Below are positions 1 to 8,384 of a stretch of 64,000 bases of DNA, one piece after another. The stretch is from Aquabacterium sp. GTDB lineage: Bacteria > Pseudomonadota > Gammaproteobacteria > Burkholderiales > Burkholderiaceae_C. The notes under the pieces were generated by a model, which was not told the origin of the DNA, ran no database searches, and saw only the letters and a list, made by a program, of their open reading frames with translations. Numbering within the stretch: position 1 is the stretch's first letter; every line of letters begins with the position of its first letter. A program made the translations under genes and the position numbers. Location: contig JAURXM010000108.1 of the NCBI GenBank assembly GCA_030654395.1, positions 1-64,000 on the forward strand. The letters are read 5' to 3'.

Positions 1-128
1 CAATTGGTCGAATCCCTCCGGCTGCATTTGCAGCCAAACATCGCAACTCAAACCCAAGCACCAACGAAGCAGGATCAGTTAACCTGCAAACCCTTGGACC
101 TCTCTCCAACTGATTGGTATGGCCGTAG

Positions 129-266
129 GGGGCAGGTCACAGCGAGCCCACGTTCTACAAGTGGCGAGCCAAGTACGACGGCATGGAGGCTGACGAGGCC
201 CGGCGCCTGAAGGACCTTGAAGTCGAGAACGCTCGGCTCAATCTTGGTTTGGTTAGAATACCCTGA
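129..266 (+). pseudogene. IS3-family transposase OrfA fragment
   Basis: This frame reads SEPTFYKWRAKYDGM, then EADEARRLKDLEVENARLN, and stops at 264-266. It is the classic middle of the IS3-family (IS407-like) OrfA: the end of the helix-turn-helix followed by the leucine-zipper region. An in-frame stop at 126-128 lies just upstream, so the N-terminal HTH is missing. The fragment loses similarity right after ENARLN, where OrfA normally continues. No OrfB and no terminal inverted repeats are visible. It is a dead remnant that marks an old insertion or rearrangement just before smg. Confidence 0.8.
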
Positions 267-280
267 GCAATAGTGATCTT

Positions 281-733
281 ATGTTTGATGTACTGGTCTA
301 TCTCTACGAGCATTATTGGCGCCCAGACGCATGTCCTGCGTATGGTTTGTTGACGCGGAAATTGTCAGCTGTTGGCTTCGAGGATGATGAAATCTGCGAA
401 GCATTGACTTGGTTAGATGGTTTGCAGTCAGTTTCACAACATGCAGTCACTCCCCCATCAGAAGGTGCGTCGCGGGTCTATTCAGATATTGAGGCGGATC
501 GTTTGGGTGTTGATGCCTTGGGATTCCTTCATTTTCTAGAGTCCACGGGCGTTTTATGTGTTGCTTTGCGTGAGGTTGTGCTCGAGAGGGTTCTTGCCCT
601 GCCCAGAGGACCTGTCCTCCTTGATGATTTTAAAATATTGGTGCTGCTCGTTTTTTGGAGCGCAGGCCAAGAGCCTAGTGCGCTGATCCTAGACGAATTG
701 TTTGTGGAGGCAGAGGATCGGGTGGTCCATTGA
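281..733 (+). CDS. smg: Smg/DUF494 family protein
   Basis: A 150-residue protein starting MFDVLVYLYEHYW and continuing RPDACPAYGLLTRKLSAVGF, which is the conserved N-terminus of the Smg (DUF494) family. It is a small, acidic, mostly helical protein with no signal peptide. Its biochemical role is not established. In many Beta- and Gammaproteobacteria smg lies between dprA and topA. Neither neighbour is here: an IS3 remnant is upstream and a lipoprotein gene downstream, so it appears detached from its usual partners. The ATG fits the family's usual length. No strong Shine-Dalgarno sequence is visible. Confidence 0.88.
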   Translation: MFDVLVYLYEHYWRPDACPAYGLLTRKLSAVGFEDDEICEALTWLDGLQSVSQHAVTPPSEGASRVYSDIEADRLGVDALGFLHFLESTGVLCVALREVVLERVLALPRGPVLLDDFKILVLLVFWSAGQEPSALILDELFVEAEDRVVH

Positions 734-904
734 TTTTTGGATGAAGTCTCGGTCATTAGCAACTCAAGTGCAACGTGTTTTTGCCGTAAACGTACCTAGA
801 GACTGTCGTTGCGCAGTCTAGATTAGCGACGTAGACATGGCCATGGTATGTGCTCACACTTTTTTTCAGCCGCGGCACTCTACGCAGAACGCGGGGGTGA
901 TCTG

Positions 905-1282
905 ATGGTCGGGTTTAAGCGCTGCTTACCAGTAATCGCTTCATTTTTTGTGTTGACTGGCTGCGATCAATTGGGTATCGAGACGCCTCAAAAAATTGCC
1001 GAGCATCAATTCGCCGAAGCCAAGGCGATTGGCGGAGCCTGTCGACATGCATTGCGGGCTATTGAGGACTGCTACACCCTCAATCCGAAGGCCGATAAGT
1101 CTTCCGTATTTGGTGGTTGGCGTGATATGGACGAGTACATGAGGGAGAACAAGCTGGATGGCATCGCTCCCGTAGTCCCACGTGCTGCGGCCAAAGCATC
1201 CACACCTGCCACGGCTGATGACTCGGAGGAGGCGGATCCACCCAATAAAGTGGTCAGTGGTGTGAAGAGCAAGGGACACTGA
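905..1282 (+). CDS. Small predicted lipoprotein
   Basis: A 125-residue protein from the ATG at 905, which follows a purine-rich GGGGGTGA sequence; an earlier in-frame ATG at 848 lacks a convincing ribosome site. Residues 8-19 are hydrophobic and end in a lipobox (V-L-T-G-C20), so Cys20 is probably lipidated by Lgt and cleaved by LspA. Asp follows the cysteine. In E. coli Asp at +2 is an inner-membrane retention signal. The rest is polar, with three further cysteines (C7 in the signal, two near 40-50) and an Ala/Asp/Glu-rich tail. I recognise no domain. It lies between smg and pgk on the same strand. Confidence 0.65.
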   Translation: MVGFKRCLPVIASFFVLTGCDQLGIETPQKIAEHQFAEAKAIGGACRHALRAIEDCYTLNPKADKSSVFGGWRDMDEYMRENKLDGIAPVVPRAAAKASTPATADDSEEADPPNKVVSGVKSKGH

Positions 1283-1394
1283 AGCTCACGCGGGGGGATG
1301 TCCCTTGTGAGACCCATTAAATAATGGTGTGCTTTGCTTGAGGATCTTTTTACAATGGCGTACTTTTATCATTGACGCCATTGTGGCCGCCAAC

Positions 1395-2588
1395 ATGTCC
1401 ATTCTCAGATTTGAAGACCTCGTGGCCCAAGGTAGGGTCGCCGGCAAGCGTGTGTTTATCCGTGCCGATATGAATGTGCCGCAAGATGATGGCGGCCAGA
1501 TCACCGAGGACACGCGTATTCGTGCTTCAGTACCTGCAATTGAATTGGCATTGAAGGCTGGTGCAGCGGTGATGGTGACCTCACATTTGGGCCGACCTGT
1601 TGAATGCGAGTTCAAGGCTGCGGATTCTTTGGCGCCTGTTGGGCAACGCTTGAGCGCCTTGTTGGGGCGTGAGGTCAAGTTGATCAGCAACTGGGTGGAT
1701 GGCGTGAGTGTCGCGCCTGGTGAGGTGGTGCTATTAGAGAACTGTCGCCTGAATAAGGGCGAGAAGGCGAATAGCGAGGAGTTGGCGCGTAAGTTGGCCG
1801 CCTTGTGCGACATCTATGTGAATGACGCATTTGGTACGGCGCACCGTGCCGAGGGCACCACGCATGGCATTGCTCAGTACGCCCCTGTAGCCTGTGCTGG
1901 ACCGTTGTTGTCAGCTGAAATCGATGCGATCAACAAGGCCTTGGCTGAGCCTAAACGTCCGCTTGTCGCGATCGTTGCTGGCTCGAAGGTATCGACCAAG
2001 CTGACTATTTTGAAGTCGCTGTCTCACAATGTAGATGGCTTGATTGTGGGCGGCGGGATTGCCAACACCTTCTTGTTGGCGGCCGGCTTCAATATTGGGA
2101 AGTCGCTTGCTGAGCCAAGTTTGGTGGGTGAAGCGAAGGCGGTGATTGAGTCGATGAAAGCGCGTGGCGCGGCGGTACCTATCCCGGAGGATGTGGTCGT
2201 GGCCAAGAGCTTCGCCGCTGATGCGGTCTCGACGATCAAGGACTCCGCCAATGTGGCTGATGATGATTTGATCTTGGACATTGGCCCGAAGACGGCTGCC
2301 AAGTTGGCCGCGCAGTTGATGGCCGCTGGCACGATCGTTTGGAACGGCCCAGTTGGGGTGTTTGAGTTCGATGCGTTTTCCCATGGCACCGAGACCATTG
2401 CCCGAGCCATCGCAGCGTCGTCGGCTTTCAGCATTGCCGGCGGTGGTGATACTTTGGCTGCGATTGCCAAGTACGGCATTGAAGCGGATGTGGGCTACAT
2501 CTCGACTGGCGGCGGGGCGTTTTTGGAGATATTGGAAGGCAAGACTTTGCCCGCCTTCGATATTTTGAGTAAACGGGCTGCGGGTTAA
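1395..2588 (+). CDS. pgk: Phosphoglycerate kinase
   Basis: A 397-residue cytosolic enzyme interconverting 1,3-bisphosphoglycerate + ADP and 3-phosphoglycerate + ATP. Clear family motifs are present: RADMNVP (residues 23-29, substrate binding), HLGRP (64-68), [18 protein letters not shown], the nucleotide-loop motif WNGPVGVFE and GGGDTLAA near the C-terminus. The frame is open further upstream, but the ATG at 1395 gives the normal MSILRFEDL start and normal length. No clear Shine-Dalgarno is visible. In Burkholderiales pgk is usually close to pyk and fba; here 4.2 kb of unrelated minus-strand genes separate them. Confidence 0.97.
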   Translation: MSILRFEDLVAQGRVAGKRVFIRADMNVPQDDGGQITEDTRIRASVPAIELALKAGAAVMVTSHLGRPVECEFKAADSLAPVGQRLSALLGREVKLISNWVDGVSVAPGEVVLLENCRLNKGEKANSEELARKLAALCDIYVNDAFGTAHRAEGTTHGIAQYAPVACAGPLLSAEIDAINKALAEPKRPLVAIVAGSKVSTKLTILKSLSHNVDGLIVGGGIANTFLLAAGFNIGKSLAEPSLVGEAKAVIESMKARGAAVPIPEDVVVAKSFAADAVSTIKDSANVADDDLILDIGPKTAAKLAAQLMAAGTIVWNGPVGVFEFDAFSHGTETIARAIAASSAFSIAGGGDTLAAIAKYGIEADVGYISTGGGAFLEILEGKTLPAFDILSKRAAG

Positions 2589-2695
2589 GTCGGCCTAACA
2601 CCTCAACAACAGGTTCGCATAGCCCTAGCGTCGAGGTTTGTCCGATGATGGCCGTAGATGTGGTGGGTTGTGCCCTTATCAGGTCAGTTCAGGGA

Positions 2696-2732
2696 CAAAA
2701 AAAGCCACGAGACCCGAAGGCCTCATGGCTTG
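2696..2732 (-). terminator. Intrinsic terminator behind the COG3687 gene
   Basis: Read on the minus strand, positions 2731-2702 form a hairpin with a stem AAGCCA.GAGGCC-type arm, a TTCG tetraloop and the complementary arm ending TGGCTT, followed by a run of seven T. It lies about 20 bp after the stop of the gene ending at 2753. It is a good rho-independent terminator for that gene and also insulates it from pgk, which points towards it. Confidence 0.85.
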
Positions 2733-2752
2733 ATGTTGACGCAGGGGCGGCG

Positions 2753-3622
2753 TTATGTGCCTGCGGCGAACACGGCTTCTCCGGCCAATATGGGGTTGCC
2801 TGTTCTGTTGAACGTGTCGGTCCACAGCGCATAACTGCGCATCTGGCCTGACTGCCAAGGGTGAAAGCCCGGTTTAAAGTAGCTCAGGTAGTGACTGGCG
2901 AGGGGCAAGTAGAGGCCGCCCGGCTTGAATAACCACCATAAACCTTTGACCGTCATCTTGGTGCGTTGCCAGCGGCTGAAACCGTCGACGACGAGCATGT
3001 AGCGTGCGAAGAGCAGGGCGTTGATGTTGAACCCCAGCGTCACGGCCAACAAGGATGTGACGCGGCGGAAGTAGCCTACTTTGGCAATTTTCTGCATCAC
3101 GTCGAACGCGACAGCTTTGTGCTCGACCTCTTCCATCGCGTGCCAGGTGTACATGGCGCGCATGCGATGGTCCGCTTTTCTGAGTACGTCTGTGCGCTCG
3201 CAAAAGGCGTGGGCCATGATGGCTGTCATGTGCTCTGCTGCTGCTGTTTCAGCGAGAGTTTGCGCCTTGGGCAGATACCGTCTCTCGATGTTGAATAGGA
3301 AGTGAGTGAGGATGCGCTCGAGCGCATCCACATCAATGCCTTGCGCTTTCAGTCGGTTGTTGTATTGGGTGTGGACGATGCCATGTTGCCCCTCTTGGCG
3401 GATGAAGTCCTTGATCTCTTGTTGTAGATGCGGATCGGTGACTTTGTCACGGTAGTCGCGCACGCAGGAGATGAAGAAGCGTTCACCTTCAGGAAAGATG
3501 GTTGACATGGCGTCAAAGAAGCGTGTCTTGAACGGATCGTTATCAAACCAGTATTTTGGGATGTCTCCGTCCAAGTCGAAGTCGAGTTTTTCACGAGGGA
3601 CAATGGCAGGTGGTTTGTTCAT
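2753..3622 (-). CDS. COG3687 predicted metal-dependent hydrolase (copy 2)
   Basis: A 289-residue protein of the PF10118/COG3687 family, annotated as predicted metal-dependent hydrolase and probably ferritin-like helical. Candidate metal ligands are regularly spaced Glu/His pairs: E77-G-Q-H80, E130-H131, and E164-E165-x-E167-H168. The N-terminal PREKLDFDLDGD and DNDPFKTRFFDAMS blocks are nearly identical to those of the adjacent copy at 3635-4534, so the pair arose by tandem duplication. The start is supported by AGGAG upstream. Only 12 bp separate it from its paralog, so they are probably co-transcribed. The substrate is unknown. Confidence 0.85.
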   Translation of the reverse strand: MNKPPAIVPREKLDFDLDGDIPKYWFDNDPFKTRFFDAMSTIFPEGERFFISCVRDYRDKVTDPHLQQEIKDFIRQEGQHGIVHTQYNNRLKAQGIDVDALERILTHFLFNIERRYLPKAQTLAETAAAEHMTAIMAHAFCERTDVLRKADHRMRAMYTWHAMEEVEHKAVAFDVMQKIAKVGYFRRVTSLLAVTLGFNINALLFARYMLVVDGFSRWQRTKMTVKGLWWLFKPGGLYLPLASHYLSYFKPGFHPWQSGQMRSYALWTDTFNRTGNPILAGEAVFAAGT

Positions 3623-3634
3623 GGCGGTGCTCCT

Positions 3635-4534
3635 TCAGGCGTGTGCCAGTGTTTGATGCTGCTGTGCGACAAGTCGGTTGCCGGCTTCGATGGGATCCCC
3701 CGTCTCCTTGAGCAGACGCAGCCAAGGCTCGTAGCTGGCCACAACGGGTTCTTGCCACGGGTGGAAACCGGGCTTGAGGTATGAAAAATACTTGCCCATC
3801 ATGGGCAGAAAGACGCCACCTGGTTTGTAGAGCCACCAAAGACCCTTTGTCCAGATCTGGATGCGCTGCCAGCGGGTGTAGCCATCGACTTCCAGCATGT
3901 GCTTCATGATGCGAAACACGTGATACGGGAAGAGAAAGGTCACGACCAGCATGGAGCCAATGCGGTTGGCATAGCTGGACTTGGCGATGTCAACGAGCAC
4001 GTCATAGGCGACGCCTTTGTGCTCCATCTCTTCCATGGCGTGCCAGACGTAGAGGGCGCGGATGCGCTCGTCGGCTCCCTCAAAAATGGCTGCCCGCTCG
4101 ACGAAGCAGTCGGCCATGATGGCTGTGATGTGCTCCGACGCCACTGTGATGCCCAGCGTGAATTCGCGTGACAGGTATTTGCGCAGAACGCCGAACAGGC
4201 GATGCTCTTGGCCGGCCAAGATGCGATCGACCTCGATGCCTTGCGTTTTGAGTCTGTCGTTGTAGCTGGTGTGCAGCATGCTGTGCTGCGCTTCTTGCCT
4301 GGTGAAGTCTTTGATGTCTTGCTTCAACTTGGGATCGTTGATTTGATCCTTGTAGTCGCGCACGCAAGTGATGAAGAACCGCTCGCCGACAGGGAACAGC
4401 GTTGACATGGCATCGAAGAATCGCGTTTTGAACGGGTCGTTGTCGAGCCAGTGCTTAGCGATGTCGCCGCCCAAGTCGAAGTCCAGCTTTTCGCGCGGAA
4501 TGATGGGTGGGGGCGTGAGTTTGTTTTTGCTCAT
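3635..4534 (-). CDS. COG3687 predicted metal-dependent hydrolase (copy 1)
   Basis: A 299-residue paralog of the next gene, with the same family blocks: PREKLDFDLGGD, DNDPFKTRFFDAMS, RQEAQH, SEHITAIMADCF and the AMEEMEHK metal-ligand motif. I chose the ATG at 4534 because GAGGAGACAAA sits directly upstream; an in-frame ATG at 4573 has no comparable site. It is the first gene of the two-gene unit. An AraC regulator on the same strand begins upstream of a 185-bp gap (4535-4719) in which I see no gene. Family assignment is firm; function is unknown. Confidence 0.85.
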   Translation of the reverse strand: MSKNKLTPPPIIPREKLDFDLGGDIAKHWLDNDPFKTRFFDAMSTLFPVGERFFITCVRDYKDQINDPKLKQDIKDFTRQEAQHSMLHTSYNDRLKTQGIEVDRILAGQEHRLFGVLRKYLSREFTLGITVASEHITAIMADCFVERAAIFEGADERIRALYVWHAMEEMEHKGVAYDVLVDIAKSSYANRIGSMLVVTFLFPYHVFRIMKHMLEVDGYTRWQRIQIWTKGLWWLYKPGGVFLPMMGKYFSYLKPGFHPWQEPVVASYEPWLRLLKETGDPIEAGNRLVAQQHQTLAHA

Positions 4535-4719
4535 TTTGTCTCCTCGGGCTGGCTTGTCACACTCCGTGACCACGGCCTATCAGGTTGGACTTTAGGGGCT
4601 AGGCTTGATCTACGCTATGAAGCCCAGCGACACAAAGGTAGTTTTGGCGACAACTTGGCACTAGGGAAAACGCGATAAACGGGCGCCAATTACCCTATTT
4701 CGGATGGAAACCCGCTTGC

Positions 4720-5886
4720 TTAAGTGTCTTGCCGGCGGTACTGGCTGGGCGTGATGCCAGCCCATCGCGTGAATGCCTGCGTGAAGCTGCGGCGGTCAGA
4801 GAAACCGAGGCGCTCGCTGATGTCTTCTATCGGCATGGCTGTTTGTTTGAGCCACTGTTGTGCAAGCTGGTAGCGTAGGCGGCTCTGGATGGCTGAGTGG
4901 CTGCCGCCCACGTCTTTGAGTCGACGCTGCAGGGTGCGGGCATGTAGCCCGAGTTCTTGTGCCAGCGCGTCTAGGCCAAGTCCCATTAGCCGGGGTTTGT
5001 CGCTGAAGGCGCGCTCGATTTGTGTGATCAGGGTAGGACTCTGCGTGCTGGGCCCCTCGGCCATGTCCCCAGCTTGTTGTTCGGCGACCTTTTTGGTCAG
5101 TCTCTGAGCAGCCTGCTCATGCAGGTGTGGGAATGTCCCGTGCAGAGGCTGGTCGAGCAGGGCTCGATCAAACCACATCGCGTCCAGCTGGGCCTGCCAT
5201 TGCACGGACGACTGAAATGCGCTGGCAACGGCTTCGCTGTTGGCGTGCGGCGCGTGACGCATGGTGATGCGGCCAATCAAGGGCGCGCCGCCGAGCAACA
5301 ATCGACTGAATTTGATCGTGGTGGCAAACACACTTTCGGTGGCGGCCCATGTGCTGTCTGGCGCATCGGCCGTTGACCCGTCTGACACGGCGGGGGCCTG
5401 CGAAAAATGCAAGGCTATACGGGCTTCGTCGCCGTGCTCGGTCAGTGAGAATGTGATGTGCGGGTTGATGAGTGCAGGGATCCAGTCAAATGCCCGGGTG
5501 GCCTCGCGAAGTGTGGCGCTGGTGGTGATGAACGTTTCGACATCGGCCATGTAGTCGAAAGCAAAAATTTCGCCCAACACAAGGGGGAAGTGGCGAGGAC
5601 TGCCGACACGCCGGGTTTCCTCAACGCAGCGGAGCATCAGGCTCTGCATGGTGTCTGTTGTGGTGTAGGTGGTCTCGGGGTGCAAGTTGCTGGTGTCGAT
5701 GCCTTCTTGTTGGAACAGGGCCTCGATGTCGATGCCGCAAAGGCGCGCTGCGCGTATCCAGTTCGTCACGGTGACGAAGGGAATGGTGCGCTCTGTTTGG
5801 GGGGCGGTAGGCGACACAGCAGACGGGCTCAGGAGATGGGGGGCGCTTGGGCTGACGCAGCTTCGAGCTGAAAGGCTTCTAGCCAT
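4720..5886 (-). CDS. AraC-family transcriptional regulator, arabinose-binding-like N-terminus
   Basis: Up to 388 residues. The C-terminal ~100 residues form the double helix-turn-helix DNA-binding domain, with the signature EDISERLGFSDRRSFTQAF and then WAGITPSQYRR at the end. The N-terminal part (about 35-210) resembles the PF12625 ligand-binding domain found in regulators such as OruR. The start is uncertain: the ATG at 5886 overlaps the upstream hydrolase gene by 58 bp and has a weak AGAAG, whereas a GTG at 5817 would remove a low-complexity leader and lie 11 bp after that gene's stop. Its position suggests it controls the hydrolase and/or the COG3687 pair; this is inference. Confidence 0.88.
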   Translation of the reverse strand: MARSLSARSCVSPSAPHLLSPSAVSPTAPQTERTIPFVTVTNWIRAARLCGIDIEALFQQEGIDTSNLHPETTYTTTDTMQSLMLRCVEETRRVGSPRHFPLVLGEIFAFDYMADVETFITTSATLREATRAFDWIPALINPHITFSLTEHGDEARIALHFSQAPAVSDGSTADAPDSTWAATESVFATTIKFSRLLLGGAPLIGRITMRHAPHANSEAVASAFQSSVQWQAQLDAMWFDRALLDQPLHGTFPHLHEQAAQRLTKKVAEQQAGDMAEGPSTQSPTLITQIERAFSDKPRLMGLGLDALAQELGLHARTLQRRLKDVGGSHSAIQSRLRYQLAQQWLKQTAMPIEDISERLGFSDRRSFTQAFTRWAGITPSQYRRQDT

Positions 5887-6683
5887 TTTAGAACTTCTGC
5901 CACGGTGACGTCAGGATGCTCGAAGGGGTACAGGTGCGTGCCCTCTATCCAAGACAGGCGTTTGGCGACGATCTGGCGAATGCCGTTGAGGCCAATGCTA
6001 CGCAACTCACGGGAGCGGGTGCCGCCAATGAAGGCCACCGGACATTGGTGAGGGTGGCGACGGAACTCGCGCAGCAGGTCATGTGGCATGGCGTTGTAGA
6101 TCGCCGTTTCAATGTCGCGGTCAAAGCTCAGTCTGCGGGTTTTGCCGTTGGCGTGCTGTTCGGTGCCTTTGGCTAGGTAGTCACTCAGGATGCGGGCGTT
6201 GAAAGCGGCAAACTTGGGCTTGCCTGAGAAGTGTGCGCATGCCGCTTGCATGCTGGCCCACTCATGGGTGCGCTGGGCGGCGATGCGTGACGAGGGGATC
6301 ACACGGTCCATGGTGCCAAGCTTTTTGGCGATGCCCAAGCCAGCGCTCTTCCAGCCATGCAGCAAAGGCGAGTCCATCACGACCACCCCTTGCGCCAAAT
6401 GTGGGTGTCGGCTGGCGGCCATCATGCTGAGGTAGCCCCCCAGCGAGTGGCCTATCAGGTAGGCAGGGTGGCCGACCTCGTGTTCGATGAAATCTTTGAG
6501 TTGATTGACCAAGTGTGGCCAGTCGCTGGTCACGGGGTAGCGTGGATCGTGGCCAAATTTGTCAACAGCATGGACTTCGTAGCCTGCGGCACGCCACGCA
6601 TCGAACAGCACGCCGTATGTGCTGGCCGGAAAGCTGTTGGCGTGCGAGAAGACGATGGTGCGGTGTGTCACAACGGATTTCAT
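5829..6683 (-). CDS. Alpha/beta hydrolase
   Basis: A 284-residue single-domain alpha/beta hydrolase without signal peptide. It has an HAN oxyanion-type loop at residues 14-16, the nucleophile elbow GHSLGG with Ser80, and a C-terminal catalytic His in the EGTHLYPFEHPD segment. Such enzymes act on esters, thioesters or similar bonds; the sequence does not reveal the substrate. It is upstream of the AraC gene on the same strand with overlapping ends, so the two are probably co-transcribed. The 147-bp gap to the divergent pyk (6684-6830) should hold both promoters; I could not pick convincing -10/-35 boxes. Confidence 0.8.
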   Translation of the reverse strand: MKSVVTHRTIVFSHANSFPASTYGVLFDAWRAAGYEVHAVDKFGHDPRYPVTSDWPHLVNQLKDFIEHEVGHPAYLIGHSLGGYLSMMAASRHPHLAQGVVVMDSPLLHGWKSAGLGIAKKLGTMDRVIPSSRIAAQRTHEWASMQAACAHFSGKPKFAAFNARILSDYLAKGTEQHANGKTRRLSFDRDIETAIYNAMPHDLLREFRRHPHQCPVAFIGGTRSRELRSIGLNGIRQIVAKRLSWIEGTHLYPFEHPDVTVAEVLKWLEAFQLEAASAQAPPIS

Positions 6684-6830
6684 TACTTGATGCGTTGCAT
6701 GATTGTGTTGCAGTGTAATGTCGTTGCGTCACGGCATCAATCATGTGATCTTGGGCTTTATTCCGGTCATTCAAGTGTGGGGCTTTGGTGGACACTTGGC
6801 GCAGTGAGACAACCTATAGAGCAGCCAACC

Positions 6831-8261
6831 ATGCAACGTGCCACCAAGATCGTCGCCACCCTCGGCCCATCCTCATCCACGCCTGAGGTGTTGGAGCAAA
6901 TGTTAAGGGCTGGTGTGGACGTGGTTCGCTTGAATTTTTCGCATGGTAAGGCGCAAGACCATATCGACCGAGCTCAAATGGTGCGTGATGCGGCTGCACG
7001 GATTGGCAAGGTCGTGGCGATCATGGCCGATTTACAAGGCCCCAAGATCCGTGTGGGTAAATTCGCCGAAGGCAAAGTGATGTTGGAGCCGGGGCAAGCG
7101 TTTGTGTTGGATGCCAGCCGAACCGAGCCAGGTGACATCGAAGGCGTCGGCTTGGATTACAAGGAGTTGCCTCGTGATGTGAAGGCAGGCGACATCTTGT
7201 TGCTCAACGACGGCCTGATCGTGATGACGGTGGTGTCGGTCAAGGGTGAGGCTGTGCACACGGTGGTCAAGCTGGGCGGCGAGTTGTCCAACAACAAGGG
7301 CATCAACAAGCAAGGCGGCGGATTGACCGCGCCCGCCCTGACGGCCAAGGACATGGAGGACATCAAGACAGCTGCGAGCTTTCAGTGCGATTTCATTGCT
7401 GTGTCCTTCCCCAAGAGTGCCACGGACATGGAAATGGCGCGTCAGTTGTGCAACGTGGCTGGTGAGCCATGGAAGCACCGCCCCGCGCTGATCGCCAAGA
7501 TTGAGCGCACGGAGGCGATTCCGAACCTTGAGGCCATTTTGAAAGTCTCTGACGGCATCATGGTGGCGCGGGGCGATTTGGCCGTTGAGGTCGGCAACGC
7601 GGCTGTGCCTGCCTTGCAAAAGCGCATGATCAAGATGGCGCGCGAGATGGACAAGGTGGTGATCACTGCCACGCAAATGATGGAGTCGATGATCGTCCAT
7701 CCGGTGCCGACACGCGCCGAGGTGTCCGACGTCGCCAATGCGGTGTTGGACGGCACCGATGCCGTGATGCTCAGTGGCGAGACGGCAGCGGGCAAGTACC
7801 CCGTTGAGACAGTTGAGCAGATGGCCAATATCGCGCGAGAAGCCGAACGTGCCGAAGAAATGTCGATCGATTCGGACTTCACCAACAAGAAATTTGGCCG
7901 CATTGACCAGTCGATTGCCATGGGCGCCTTGTTCACGGCCTACCACTTGGGTTGCAAGGCCATCATCGCCTTGACTGAGTCTGGCTCAACCGCCTTGTGG
8001 ATGAGCAGACACAAGATCCAGGTGCCTATTTTTGGTCTGACGGCGCAGCCGATTTCGCAACGCAAGATGGCCCTTTATCGCAATGTGCGGCCTTTGTTGA
8101 TCCCCAGTTATTCAGACCGCGATGAGGCGCTCAGGCAGGCCGAAGCACTGCTGGTTGCCCGAGGTGTGCTGAGTTCGGGGGACACTTACGCCATCACCTG
8201 TGGCGAGCCGATGGGGCACCCGGGTGGCACGAACATGCTCAAGGTGTGCCAAGTGAGTTAA
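6831..8261 (+). CDS. pyk: Pyruvate kinase
   Basis: A 476-residue cytosolic enzyme making pyruvate and ATP from phosphoenolpyruvate and ADP. Diagnostic motifs: TKIVATLGPSS at the N-terminus, VVRLNFSHG (31-39), the active-site block LIAKIERTEA with Lys223 and Glu225, the metal-binding region MVARGDLAVE, ATQMMESM, and MLSGETAAGKYP. The ATG at 6831 gives the standard length. The open frame extends far upstream but that part is antisense to the alpha/beta hydrolase gene. The next gene is fba on the same strand, separated by two hairpins. Confidence 0.97.
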   Translation: MQRATKIVATLGPSSSTPEVLEQMLRAGVDVVRLNFSHGKAQDHIDRAQMVRDAAARIGKVVAIMADLQGPKIRVGKFAEGKVMLEPGQAFVLDASRTEPGDIEGVGLDYKELPRDVKAGDILLLNDGLIVMTVVSVKGEAVHTVVKLGGELSNNKGINKQGGGLTAPALTAKDMEDIKTAASFQCDFIAVSFPKSATDMEMARQLCNVAGEPWKHRPALIAKIERTEAIPNLEAILKVSDGIMVARGDLAVEVGNAAVPALQKRMIKMAREMDKVVITATQMMESMIVHPVPTRAEVSDVANAVLDGTDAVMLSGETAAGKYPVETVEQMANIAREAERAEEMSIDSDFTNKKFGRIDQSIAMGALFTAYHLGCKAIIALTESGSTALWMSRHKIQVPIFGLTAQPISQRKMALYRNVRPLLIPSYSDRDEALRQAEALLVARGVLSSGDTYAITCGEPMGHPGGTNMLKVCQVS

Positions 8262-8298
8262 AAAGCACCCATCCGCCCGAAATTGGGGGTATGGCAGA

Positions 8299-8354
8299 GG
8301 GCGGGGAGTCGTTAGAATCCCGCCCAGTCCTTGACGCGCACAGGCGCGTTTTTT
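8299..8354 (+). terminator. Two consecutive hairpins between pyk and fba, the second an intrinsic terminator
   Basis: First hairpin: GGGCGGG (8299-8305) pairs with CCCGCCC (8319-8325) around a 13-nt loop. Second: ACGCGC (8334-8339) pairs with GCGCGT (8344-8349) around ACAG and runs into TTTTTTG. The second has the shape of a rho-independent terminator. It ends pyk transcription or, if the fba promoter is upstream, acts as an attenuator in the fba leader. A TAGAAT hexamer lies inside the first loop (8313-8318) without a good -35 partner. Confidence 0.6.
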
Positions 8355-8384
8355 GTTTTCAACTTTCGATTTACTGGGGATACC

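Noticed and set aside
1..40. tRNA-like 3' end (GGTCGAATCCC followed by an acceptor-like segment) at the left edge
   Set aside because: The T-loop lacks a base relative to GGTTCGAATCC, no CCA follows in register, and the rest of any tRNA would be outside the window.
800..819. AGACTG/CAGTCT hairpin after smg as a terminator
   Set aside because: Stem of only 6 bp, 8-nt loop and no T-run; too weak to call.
3899..4171. Plus-strand open frame inside the COG3687 gene
   Set aside because: Antisense shadow without ribosome site. The minus-strand family assignment is clear.
7032..7946. 304-codon antisense frame opposite pyk, His-rich
   Set aside because: The His-rich product is an artefact of reading pyruvate kinase codons in reverse. 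No start signal or homology.
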